Assembly (NCBI GenBank): GCA_013043995.1
Contig: JABEVL010000211.1
Location: forward strand, 1 to 9,180
Direction: 5' to 3'
DNA length: 9,180 bases
Source of the DNA: Spirochaetales bacterium
Lineage (GTDB): Bacteria > Spirochaetota > Spirochaetia > JABEVK01
Shown here: positions 1 through 5,664 of the stretch, piece by piece
Layout of the letters: each line of letters opens with the position of its first letter
Position numbering within the stretch: position 1 is the first letter of the stretch
Position numbers and translations under genes: made by a program
Notes under the pieces: model-generated
Told to the model about the DNA's origin: nothing
The model's database searches: none
Seen by the model: only the letters and a program-made list of their open reading frames with translations

Positions 1-490
1 TCCCCAAGCGCTGCCCCTTTCCCAGGGGGATCAGAGCGTCGATCGATCGGACGCCTGTCGCGATTCTTTGGGTGATCCGCTCACGGTCCAAGGCGTTCGG
101 AGGGTTATGGACGGCGGGATAGTACACCGGCGAGCCGACATCGCCTAGTCCATCGATGGGCCGACCCATTCCGTCCAAAACGCGTCCTAAAAGCCTGTCC
201 GAAACAGGAACTTTCAAAAACTCGCCCATCGCCTTGACCTTGCAGCCAACCTCAAGTCCGTCGCACTCCTCGTAGGGCATGAGCTGGACAGTTTTTCCGT
301 TTGCGCCAACCACCTCGGCCCAGACCTGGGTTTTCATCGACGGAATTTCGATACGGCACAGTTCCCCCAAAACCGCCTGGGGGCCCAGGGATTCGATCAT
401 CAACCCTTGAATTTTTGTCACGCGGCCGATGAATTTCATGGGTTCCGTCTGGTCGACGGCGACGGTGTATTTGTCAAAAAGCGAGGACAT
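1..490 (-). CDS. fliI: Flagellar export ATPase FliI, N-terminal part (cut by window edge)
   Basis: FliI is the hexameric ATPase of the flagellar type III export gate; it binds FliH and helps feed rod, hook and filament subunits into the export channel at the cytoplasmic base. I translated this stretch by hand: it begins MSSLFDKYTVAVDQTEP and gives 163 codons before the window ends. The N-terminal beta-barrel region is followed by GRVLDGMGRPIDG (about residues 102-114) and TGVRSIDALIPLGKGQRLG (about 145-163), both hallmarks of F1-like/FliI ATPases. The Walker A P-loop would start within a few residues beyond the edge, so catalytic residues cannot be checked. The ATG overlaps the fliH stop by one base (TAATG), and GAGG lies seven bases upstream, inside the fliH end, so translation is probably coupled. 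F1 or Rho alternatives are made unlikely by the fliH neighbour. Confidence 0.96.
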   Translation of the reverse strand, partial: MSSLFDKYTVAVDQTEPMKFIGRVTKIQGLMIESLGPQAVLGELCRIEIPSMKTQVWAEVVGANGKTVQLMPYEECDGLEVGCKVKAMGEFLKVPVSDRLLGRVLDGMGRPIDGLGDVGSPVYYPAVHNPPNALDRERITQRIATGVRSIDALIPLGKGQRLG

Positions 491-1431
491 TACAGGGCCT
501 CGGGCTGACTGACGGGGGCGGGAGCGACCTTGGTACGAATCGGCATCATCTCAAGGATTTTATCTTCTATATCTTTGAACTGGCTGGTGATCCTTGCATC
601 AATTTCGCCAAATTCTGTTTCGATGATACAGCCGCCCATATCCACCGTCGAATCTTCCATAACCGTGATCGATTTCACGTTCTCGACTAGACTCAGGAAT
701 TCTTTCACGTGGTCCGAACTTACCTTGAGGTCTTCCAGGTTGACGCGCACGATCACGTCGCCCCGGGACTTGAGTTTGCGCAGTCCTTGAAGCACGTTAT
801 TGATCACGACGTTGCGCTGATTTTCACTGATGACCTTGACGACTTTTTTTGCCACAAGCAAGACGAGCTGAACAATCTGGGTTTCTGCCCCTTCGATGAT
901 TTCCTGGCGCTTGGCAATGATTTTGTCAATGATCACGTGGACCCGCGCGACCAGGCGCTCGACTTCTTCTTGCCCGGTTTGATACCCTTCGCGGTAACCT
1001 TCCTCAGATCCTTTGCGGCGAGCGTCATTCTCAATATCCTGGATCCTCAACAGGGCTTCGTCTTCCATCTTCTTGGCGTCAATCTTGGCTTGAGCAAGAA
1101 TTTTTTGAGCGTCTTTTTCAGCTTCGATACGAATTTGGGCCGAGTTTTCTTTTTCTTTTTTGATCAGGTCGAACGCCATGGCCTCGGCTTCCTCGATGAT
1201 CTTTTTCCGCGCTTCTTCGGACTCCTGAATCAGAATCTCACGTTCCGCATCCCAGCGTGCCCGAAATTCCTCGGCTTCGCGGCGCAAATCCTCGACACTC
1301 GGTCCTGTGTATTCCGCCTCGGGGACCAAGGTTTCAGGCTCGGGTGGCTGAAATTGGGGAGGAGCTTTGATCGCCACCGTATCGGTCAGCTTGTTGGTGA
1401 ACTCGTAGGGACGAAAAACATTCTTAGGCAT
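490..1431 (-). CDS. fliH: Flagellar export apparatus protein FliH
   Basis: FliH dimerises, binds the FliI ATPase and tethers it to the export gate and rotor in the cytoplasm. The chosen start gives 313 residues beginning MPKNVFRPYEF. A proline-rich stretch (about 23-44) leads into a long, charged, heptad-like helix (about 45-165). Within it is GSEEGYREGYQTGQEE (141-156), four glycines spaced GxxxGxxxGxxxG, the glycine repeat typical of FliH/YscL. The globular FliI-binding part follows (about 165-298; VVKVISENQRNVVINNV, then GGCIIETEFGEIDARI), and a short Pro/Ala tail ends the protein. An upstream in-frame TTG at 1464 would add 11 residues but has no ribosome binding site, whereas the ATG at 1431 follows AAAGGTG at a suitable distance. 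The motif content and FRP start resemble spirochaetal FliH. It overlaps the fliI start by one base. Confidence 0.95.
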   Translation of the reverse strand: MPKNVFRPYEFTNKLTDTVAIKAPPQFQPPEPETLVPEAEYTGPSVEDLRREAEEFRARWDAEREILIQESEEARKKIIEEAEAMAFDLIKKEKENSAQIRIEAEKDAQKILAQAKIDAKKMEDEALLRIQDIENDARRKGSEEGYREGYQTGQEEVERLVARVHVIIDKIIAKRQEIIEGAETQIVQLVLLVAKKVVKVISENQRNVVINNVLQGLRKLKSRGDVIVRVNLEDLKVSSDHVKEFLSLVENVKSITVMEDSTVDMGGCIIETEFGEIDARITSQFKDIEDKILEMMPIRTKVAPAPVSQPEAL

Positions 1432-1458
1432 ACGCAACACCTTTGACAGGAAGATCGG

Positions 1459-1470
1459 TCCCAAGGGACG
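1459..1470 (-). other. Small inverted repeat in the fliG-fliH gap
   Basis: GTCCC and GGGAC flank a two-base centre. In RNA this would fold as a four-base-pair stem with a CUUG tetraloop, between the fliG stop and the fliH ribosome binding site. It is too short, and lacks a following U run, to be a terminator. It might modestly affect fliH translation or be chance. Confidence 0.25.
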
Positions 1471-1472
1471 GA

Positions 1473-2537
1473 TTACACGAGAACATCTTCTTCTCCGCTG
1501 CGGGCAATGACAACCTCGCCGGCTTCTTCAAGTCTCCGGATGATCGCCACAATTTTCTGCTGGGCTTCCTCAACGTCCTTGCGGCGCGTCGGTCCCATAA
1601 ACTCCATATCTTCTTTGAGCAGACTTGCAGCACGCTTGGACATATTGCGGAAGATCTTGTCCTGAACTTCCGTGTCCACCGCTTTGAGAGCCTTGGCAAG
1701 TTCCTGCGTGTCGACTTCCCGAAGGACCTTTTGGATGGCTTTGTCGTCCAGCATGACGATGTCTTCAAAGACGAACATCCGTTTCTTGATTTCTTCAGCA
1801 AGCTCAGGGTCGTCTTCCTCAAGCGTTTCGATAATCTGGCGTTCCGTGGTTCTGTCGACCATGTTCAAGATGTCGACGATGCTGTCGACACCCCCCGCGG
1901 CCGTGTAGTCCTCACTCGAAAGCGTTGAAAGTTTCTTCTCCAGGACCCGTTCGACTTCCCTTAAAACGTCAGGACTCGTCCTGTCCATAGTAGCGATTCG
2001 CTTGGCAACGTCGGACTGGATTTCGCTGGGCAGTTGTCCCAATATGATCGAGGCTTTCTGGGGTTCGAGGTAGGCCAGGATCAGGGCGATGGTTTGGGGG
2101 TGTTCCTGCTGGATAAAGTTCAAGAGGTGGGCGGGGTCAGTCCGGCGGATAAAATCGAAGGGACGAGTCTGAAGACTGCTGGTGAGACGATTGATGATGT
2201 CGACAGCCTTTTGGCTGCCCAAAGACTTTTCAAGCAACTCGCGGGCGTAATCGATGCCCCCAGTCGTGATGAACTCTTGAGCGATCATCAGGTCCCTGAA
2301 TTCCATCAGAACCTGATCGCGCTGTTCCGGATCAACCACCTCAAGCCGAGCGATTTCAAATGTCAGGGTTTCAATCTCGTCTTCGCGCAGGTGCTTAAAA
2401 ATTTCAGAAGAAATTTCGCTCCCGAGCGTGACCAGAAAAATGGCCGCTTTTTGACGCCCCGTCAGGTCGAGTTTGCCTGCGGCTGTTCTTTTACTTTTAA
2501 CTTTCTCTTCTGGAGGCGGAGCCTTCGCTTTTGCCAT
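1473..2537 (-). CDS. fliG: Flagellar motor switch protein FliG
   Basis: FliG forms the upper ring of the C-ring rotor, binding FliF through its N-terminal domain, FliM through its middle domain, and the stator MotA through its C-terminal charged helix. The protein is 354 residues, close to the usual 330-350. A short Lys/Pro/Ala-rich tail (1-20) precedes the N-terminal domain (TGRQKAAIFLVTLG, 26-39). The middle domain carries the EHPQ motif (145-148), and MFVFED lies at 254-259. The C-terminal torque region spans about 265-335 with alternating charges (REVDTQELAKALKAVDTEVQ) followed by MGPTRRKDVEEAQ. The gap from fliF is three bases, and the ribosome binding site is formed by the fliF end (GAGGAGTAA). 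If the host is a spirochaete, which usually has two FliG paralogues, the position in the flgB operon would make this the FliG2 type; that is an inference from synteny. Confidence 0.97.
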   Translation of the reverse strand: MAKAKAPPPEEKVKSKRTAAGKLDLTGRQKAAIFLVTLGSEISSEIFKHLREDEIETLTFEIARLEVVDPEQRDQVLMEFRDLMIAQEFITTGGIDYARELLEKSLGSQKAVDIINRLTSSLQTRPFDFIRRTDPAHLLNFIQQEHPQTIALILAYLEPQKASIILGQLPSEIQSDVAKRIATMDRTSPDVLREVERVLEKKLSTLSSEDYTAAGGVDSIVDILNMVDRTTERQIIETLEEDDPELAEEIKKRMFVFEDIVMLDDKAIQKVLREVDTQELAKALKAVDTEVQDKIFRNMSKRAASLLKEDMEFMGPTRRKDVEEAQQKIVAIIRRLEEAGEVVIARSGEEDVLV

Positions 2538-2540
2538 AAC

Positions 2541-2549
2541 TTACTCCTC
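2541..2549 (-). promoter_or_regulatory. Shine-Dalgarno for fliG fused to the fliF stop codon
   Basis: The last two Glu codons and stop of fliF read GAGGAGTAA; GAGGAG sits six bases before the fliG ATG. The site therefore decides the fliG start and implies translational coupling of fliF and fliG, whose products interact directly. Confidence 0.8.
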
Positions 2550-4250
2550 GGCCAGCCAAGTTCGGATCAGTTGAGCCACGTCGGCGGGGTGTTCCCTTGC
2601 CATATTGATGGCCGTTTCCTGCAATTCGAGACGTGCACGCTCGGCGACCGACATTTCAACGTCCACGCCTTCTTCTTCGGCGCTCCGCAGGGCCGCCTCA
2701 CGCATCGCCTGATGCTGTCGCGAAAGTTCTTCTTCGCGCAAACGGCGCCGGCGTTCCATTTCGCGGCTCACCAGACGGAACACCAGGAAGGCGATCAAAA
2801 GAACGACCATGCCGATGATAACGACCATCAGAGTTTTCTGAAGGTTCTGCTGGCTTCGGTAATCCTCGTCCTCTTTTTTAAACTGACTGGTCCGGTCAAA
2901 GGGAATCGTTTCAACCGTCACGATATCACCCCGGGAAGCATCGTAGCCTACAGCCGCTTCCAGCAGGGCTTTGGCTTTCCGGAGATCTGCGTCCGAAACC
3001 GGTGTGTAGACCCGCTTGATCGAACCATTGGGTTCGGTTTCAAGCTGGCCCGTCTTGGGATCGTAAACTTTCTGCCAGGTTCCGTCCAGCGCAACACCGA
3101 TCGTCACCCGGGCCACGCGGATCGGGGCGCGTTCAATTTTATCCTTTTCCGTATTGACGACGTTATTCTGAATTGAAGACTGGTCCTTGTAACGTCCAAC
3201 GAGGTTTGAAAGGTCCTTGTAAGCCGGAGGTGTCTGGCCTTCTTGACCGGGGGGGCCTTCAGGGTTGAATCCTGTACCCTGAAAGTCAACGTTTCGATTC
3301 GATTCCGAGAGTGTGATCGAAGGAACGACCTGCGCCGGTTCGTTGGTACGCGGGTCGGCGGGTTGCATGATGATCGGCGTATGAGTTTCTTTGTCCGTCG
3401 TTTCTTTGTCAGTGTTCAGGGTGAGGTCCAGCTTGACGATGCGGACACGGTCGGGGGTGTAGATCGCCTGCAAGGCCGAAAGAATCGTCGCCGTGTACTG
3501 GGCTTCCATCTTGCGCGTGAAGTCCATTTCGCGCTTACCCAGTTCAAGGCGGTCAATCCCGGCCATGTTGGCAAAATCATTGAGCTGAACCCCCGTGTTA
3601 TCTGTAATAACAACATTGTCGGGTTTCAGGCCTTCGACGGCGAAGCAGATCAGCTTGACGATCCCTTCGATTTTTTTCCTGTTGGTGGTGATGTCGCTTC
3701 CGGGCGAAGGCGTGATCTGGACACTCGCCGTGACGGGCTTCTGATCTTCCTTGAAAAGAGAATCCTTGGGCATGGCCAACTGGATGCTCACACTGTCGAT
3801 ACCGTCGATGGCCGCAACGTGTTCTTCAAGGGCCTTGGTGATCGCCCGCTGCTTGTTGATGTCCCGCTCAAAGTCGGTCGTGGTCCAACGTTCCACGTCA
3901 AAAACCGACCAGGGATCGACCCCCTTGGGAATCAGGTTGTCCTCAAAAAGAATCGCCCGGGCTCTTCGTGCGGTCTTAACGTTATCCACGTAGATGCGGT
4001 CGTCGTTTGAGGTCGTATAAGGGATATTTTCCTGATCGAGCTTGGACGTGATCGCCGCAAAAGAATTGGGGTCCTTAATCGGAACACCAATCAAGGCCAC
4101 ACGCGAAGGCTGTGCAGAAAACATCGTCATCACGACGATACCAACTAACACGGCGGCCGAGACGCCTATTAAAATAAACCTCTGGTTCCAAGTCCACTTT
4201 CCCCAAAGTGTCTTGATTTGCTCCAGAAACCGTTTCAAAAAATCGTTCAT
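2541..4250 (-). CDS. fliF: Flagellar MS-ring protein FliF
   Basis: FliF is the inner-membrane ring protein on which rod, switch and export gate are built. The 569-residue product is of normal family length. A 25-residue cytoplasmic N-terminus (LWGKW at 15-19) is followed by a first membrane segment at about 25-44. The periplasmic ring-building motifs come next: DLIPKG-like NLIPKG (105-110), WTTTDFERDINKQRAI (122-137), and TASVQITPSPGSDI near 174-187. A Pro/Gly/Gln-rich loop (about 298-345; GFNPEGPPGQEGQTPPAYKD) precedes the second ring-building motif, which ends in VVNTEKD. The second membrane segment is about 474-494, then a strongly basic stretch (ERRRRLREEE). The final 30 residues (AREHPADVAQLIRTWLAEE) form the FliG-binding tail. 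The ATG is preceded by GGAGGGGGAA. The sequence strongly recalls spirochaetal FliF. It starts 109 bases after fliE, the second-largest gap in the window. Confidence 0.98.
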   Translation of the reverse strand: MNDFLKRFLEQIKTLWGKWTWNQRFILIGVSAAVLVGIVVMTMFSAQPSRVALIGVPIKDPNSFAAITSKLDQENIPYTTSNDDRIYVDNVKTARRARAILFEDNLIPKGVDPWSVFDVERWTTTDFERDINKQRAITKALEEHVAAIDGIDSVSIQLAMPKDSLFKEDQKPVTASVQITPSPGSDITTNRKKIEGIVKLICFAVEGLKPDNVVITDNTGVQLNDFANMAGIDRLELGKREMDFTRKMEAQYTATILSALQAIYTPDRVRIVKLDLTLNTDKETTDKETHTPIIMQPADPRTNEPAQVVPSITLSESNRNVDFQGTGFNPEGPPGQEGQTPPAYKDLSNLVGRYKDQSSIQNNVVNTEKDKIERAPIRVARVTIGVALDGTWQKVYDPKTGQLETEPNGSIKRVYTPVSDADLRKAKALLEAAVGYDASRGDIVTVETIPFDRTSQFKKEDEDYRSQQNLQKTLMVVIIGMVVLLIAFLVFRLVSREMERRRRLREEELSRQHQAMREAALRSAEEEGVDVEMSVAERARLELQETAINMAREHPADVAQLIRTWLAEE

Positions 4251-4286
4251 TTCCCCCTCCCTGAAGAAATGAAGTTTCCAAACCCG

Positions 4287-4355
4287 CTAGAGTTCGGAGG
4301 ACCTCCACATCCCATTCATTCGTTTTAAAAATCTCAAACGCTGTTGACACTTCAT
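4287..4355 (-). CDS. Possible 22-residue ORF between fliE and fliF (uncertain)
   Basis: An ATG lies five bases after the fliE stop, with GAGG of the fliE end seven bases upstream, the same stop/Shine-Dalgarno arrangement used for flgC and fliE. It reads 22 codons (starting MKCQQRLRFLKR, basic) to a TAG at 4289-4287. It is in the same frame as fliF; after the TAG, 12 open codons lead straight to the fliF ATG. The peptide matches nothing I recognise. It may be a leader peptide, a remnant of a longer fliF 5' end, or a chance ORF. fliF has its own strong ribosome binding site and a normal N-terminus, so it does not need this segment. Confidence 0.25.
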   Translation of the reverse strand: MKCQQRLRFLKRMNGMWRSSEL

Positions 4356-4359
4356 GTTG

Positions 4360-4695
4360 TTACCTCATGTTGATGATGTCACGGTAGGCCTGCAACGCCC
4401 GTTCCACGACAGTCTTGGCCATATTGAGGCTCATGGTGGCTTCGGCCGCTGCGATGGTGATATCGTGCGCGTCCACCGTATTCGGGGCGACAATCATCTG
4501 CTGATAAAGGTCGGTCGATTTGATCTGGGCGGCGTTCACGCCCTCGACAGCTTTGGAAAGCAACGATTCAAACGTGTCGCCTTTTTCGCTCCCCCCCAAG
4601 GGCCCCGTCAACCCCTGAGAATCAAACTGCCGCGGGTTGTTTCTTAAAAGTTTAACGTCCCAGCCGTGCGTCTGCGCGGGGTCTAGAAGATTCAT
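4360..4695 (-). CDS. fliE: Flagellar MS ring-rod adaptor FliE
   Basis: FliE joins the FliF ring to the proximal rod and is among the first exported substrates. At 111 residues it matches the family. The variable N-terminus (1-40) includes QTHGWDVKLLRNNPRQF. The conserved part begins at TFESLLSKAVEGVNAAQIKS (about 41-60), followed by LYQQM and VDAHDITIAAAEATMSLNMAKTVVERALQAYRDI (about 74-107), the characteristic C-terminal FliE helices. It has no signal peptide, as expected for a type III export substrate. It begins three bases after flgC stops, with GGGAGG overlapping the flgC stop. It ends in AGGTAA, which in turn could serve a short downstream ORF; fliF itself begins 109 bases later. Confidence 0.96.
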   Translation of the reverse strand: MNLLDPAQTHGWDVKLLRNNPRQFDSQGLTGPLGGSEKGDTFESLLSKAVEGVNAAQIKSTDLYQQMIVAPNTVDAHDITIAAAEATMSLNMAKTVVERALQAYRDIINMR

Positions 4696-4698
4696 CGA

Positions 4699-4707
4699 TT
4701 ACCTCCC
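4699..4707 (-). promoter_or_regulatory. Shine-Dalgarno for fliE fused to the flgC stop codon
   Basis: flgC ends GGGAGGTAA; GGGAGG lies six bases upstream of the fliE ATG, so the ribosome terminating on flgC covers the fliE initiation site. This supports coupled translation. Confidence 0.8.
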
Positions 4708-5154
4708 GATTTCCAAGGCTTTTGAGAACATCGCCTTGGCTCCATTGATGAGAGTGACGTTCGCTTCGTAGGCTCGAGAGGCGTCGATCATGTCGACCAT
4801 TTCGGTGACGACGTTGACGTTGGGCATCTCGACGTAGCCCTTGAGCTTTCCCGTTTTAAAGGCATCGGGGTGCGTCGGATCGTAGACCAAACGCCCAGGC
4901 GTCCTGTCCTTTTCGATTTTCACAACTCGAACGCCCTTGCCCACGCCGTTGTCCAGGCTCTCAGGCAGAAAGGGACTTCGCCAGTACGGCTCTGAGACAC
5001 GAGGGCGAAAAATCACACGGCTTCTTTCAAAGGGACCACCGTTGGCGGTTCGGGTTGTTGTCGCGTTGGCAAGGTTGTTGGCGATCACATCCAGACGTAG
5101 GCGCTGAGCGGTCAAACCGCTGGCGGCGGTATCGATTGTTCCGTAAAGGCTCAT
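4699..5154 (-). CDS. flgC: Flagellar proximal rod protein FlgC
   Basis: FlgC is a component of the proximal rod that crosses the periplasm above the MS ring. The 151-residue length is typical. The N-terminal rod motif is clear: GTIDTAASGLTAQRLRLDVIANNLANATT (5-33). YDPTHPDA lies at 91-98, and the C-terminal motif GYVEMPNVNVVTEMVDMIDASRAYEANV spans about 106-133; both are hallmarks of FlgC. The terminal helix (GAKAMFSKALEIG) completes the coiled pair with the N-terminal helix. It follows flgB by five bases, with AGGAGG overlapping the flgB stop, and precedes fliE by three bases. No signal peptide is visible, which fits export through the flagellar type III system. Confidence 0.97.
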   Translation of the reverse strand: MSLYGTIDTAASGLTAQRLRLDVIANNLANATTTRTANGGPFERSRVIFRPRVSEPYWRSPFLPESLDNGVGKGVRVVKIEKDRTPGRLVYDPTHPDAFKTGKLKGYVEMPNVNVVTEMVDMIDASRAYEANVTLINGAKAMFSKALEIGR

Positions 5155-5159
5155 TGCTC

Positions 5160-5168
5160 TTACCTCCT
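5160..5168 (-). promoter_or_regulatory. Shine-Dalgarno for flgC fused to the flgB stop codon
   Basis: flgB ends AGGAGGTAA (Arg-Arg-stop); AGGAGG is a consensus ribosome binding site eight bases before the flgC ATG. This links termination of flgB with initiation of flgC. Confidence 0.8.
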
Positions 5169-5582
5169 CAACACGATATTGATCTGGTTGAATTCATCGG
5201 CCACGGCCTGGGCCATGATCGTGTACTGCATCTGATTTTGCTGAGCGTCCATCATTTCCTGCTCCAGATCCACATTGTTGCCGTTGCTTTTGGATTGACT
5301 CAGGTAATCCAAAACACGCCGCGGGGCCACGTCCTGCCAACGCGGCGGGTTAAAAAAGCTCATGTCGCGGGGGTCATTCTCAAAGGCTTCGAGCGGAGGT
5401 CTCTCTTTTTCGGCGTCCAAAGCTCTTTTGAGGGACGACTCAAAATTGACTGTAGAACGCTTAAAATGCGGGGTGTCGGCGTTGGCGATGTTGTTGGCGA
5501 TCACCTGGCGGCGCAGAACGGAAACGTCCATGGCGCGCTGAAGAATCTCGACCGACTTTCCAAAGTTGGAGTTCAGAAACAT
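5160..5582 (-). CDS. flgB: Flagellar proximal rod protein FlgB
   Basis: FlgB is a proximal rod subunit that sits next to FliE at the base of the rod. The protein is 140 residues, normal for the family. The conserved N-terminal rod signature is RRQVIANNIANADTPHFKR (24-42). A variable centre includes PLEAFENDPRDMSFF. The C-terminal motif is NNVDLEQEMMDAQQNQMQYTIMAQAV (about 102-127), which pairs as a coiled coil with the N-terminal helix in assembled rod. The ATG follows AAGGAG by seven bases. It is the first flagellar gene here and has an 82-base upstream gap carrying a sigma-28-like promoter, so transcription may begin afresh here in addition to read-through from hslU. Confidence 0.97.
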   Translation of the reverse strand: MFLNSNFGKSVEILQRAMDVSVLRRQVIANNIANADTPHFKRSTVNFESSLKRALDAEKERPPLEAFENDPRDMSFFNPPRWQDVAPRRVLDYLSQSKSNGNNVDLEQEMMDAQQNQMQYTIMAQAVADEFNQINIVLRR

Positions 5583-5602
5583 AAATTACTCCTTCGTTCA
5601 GA

Positions 5603-5629
5603 TTCTCGGCGTGTTCTGGCCAAATCTAA
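5603..5629 (-). promoter_or_regulatory. Candidate sigma-28 (FliA/SigD-type) promoter for flgB
   Basis: On the minus strand the hslU-flgB gap contains TTAGATTT, 11 bases, then GCCGAGAA. The enterobacterial sigma-28 consensus is TAAAGTTT-N11-GCCGATAA. The -10-like box matches 7 of 8 positions, the -35-like box 5 of 8, and the spacing is exact. Transcription would start roughly 15-20 bases before the flgB ATG, leaving room for its AAGGAG site. No match to a sigma-54 promoter with correct GG-N10-GC spacing was found in the gap. The call rests on motif similarity alone. Confidence 0.45.
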
Positions 5630-5664
5630 ACGAAACCCCCTGCAGAACGCCCTCCCCCTGATTT

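Noticed and set aside
709..1446. A 245-codon plus-strand frame opposite fliH.
   Set aside because: The run of Phe residues and repeated Leu/Asp/Phe are the reverse complement of the Lys/Glu-rich FliH coiled coil. No ribosome binding site or domain is evident.
1432..1464. An 11-residue upstream extension of fliH starting at TTG.
   Set aside because: No Shine-Dalgarno precedes the TTG, while the ATG at 1431 has AAAGGTG upstream and gives the usual FliH N-terminus.
2034..3176. A 380-codon open frame on the plus strand, antisense to the start of fliG and end of fliF.
   Set aside because: It lies wholly opposite two well-recognised genes and crosses their junction; its Phe/Asp/Leu/His-rich translation mirrors Lys/Glu/Gln codons of the true genes and shows no domain. 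It is best explained by codon bias.
3243..4010. A 255-codon plus-strand frame opposite fliF.
   Set aside because: It is entirely antisense to conserved FliF coding sequence and has an Arg/Asp/Val-rich composition with no recognisable motif.
4296..4306. GGAGGACCTCC inverted repeat in the fliE-fliF gap.
   Set aside because: The two arms are separated by one base, leaving at most three pairs once a loop is allowed, with no U run; not a credible terminator.
5611..5625. A sigma-54-like TGG...GC pair in the hslU-flgB gap.
   Set aside because: The GG and GC are separated by nine bases rather than the required ten, and the flanking bases do not fit the consensus.
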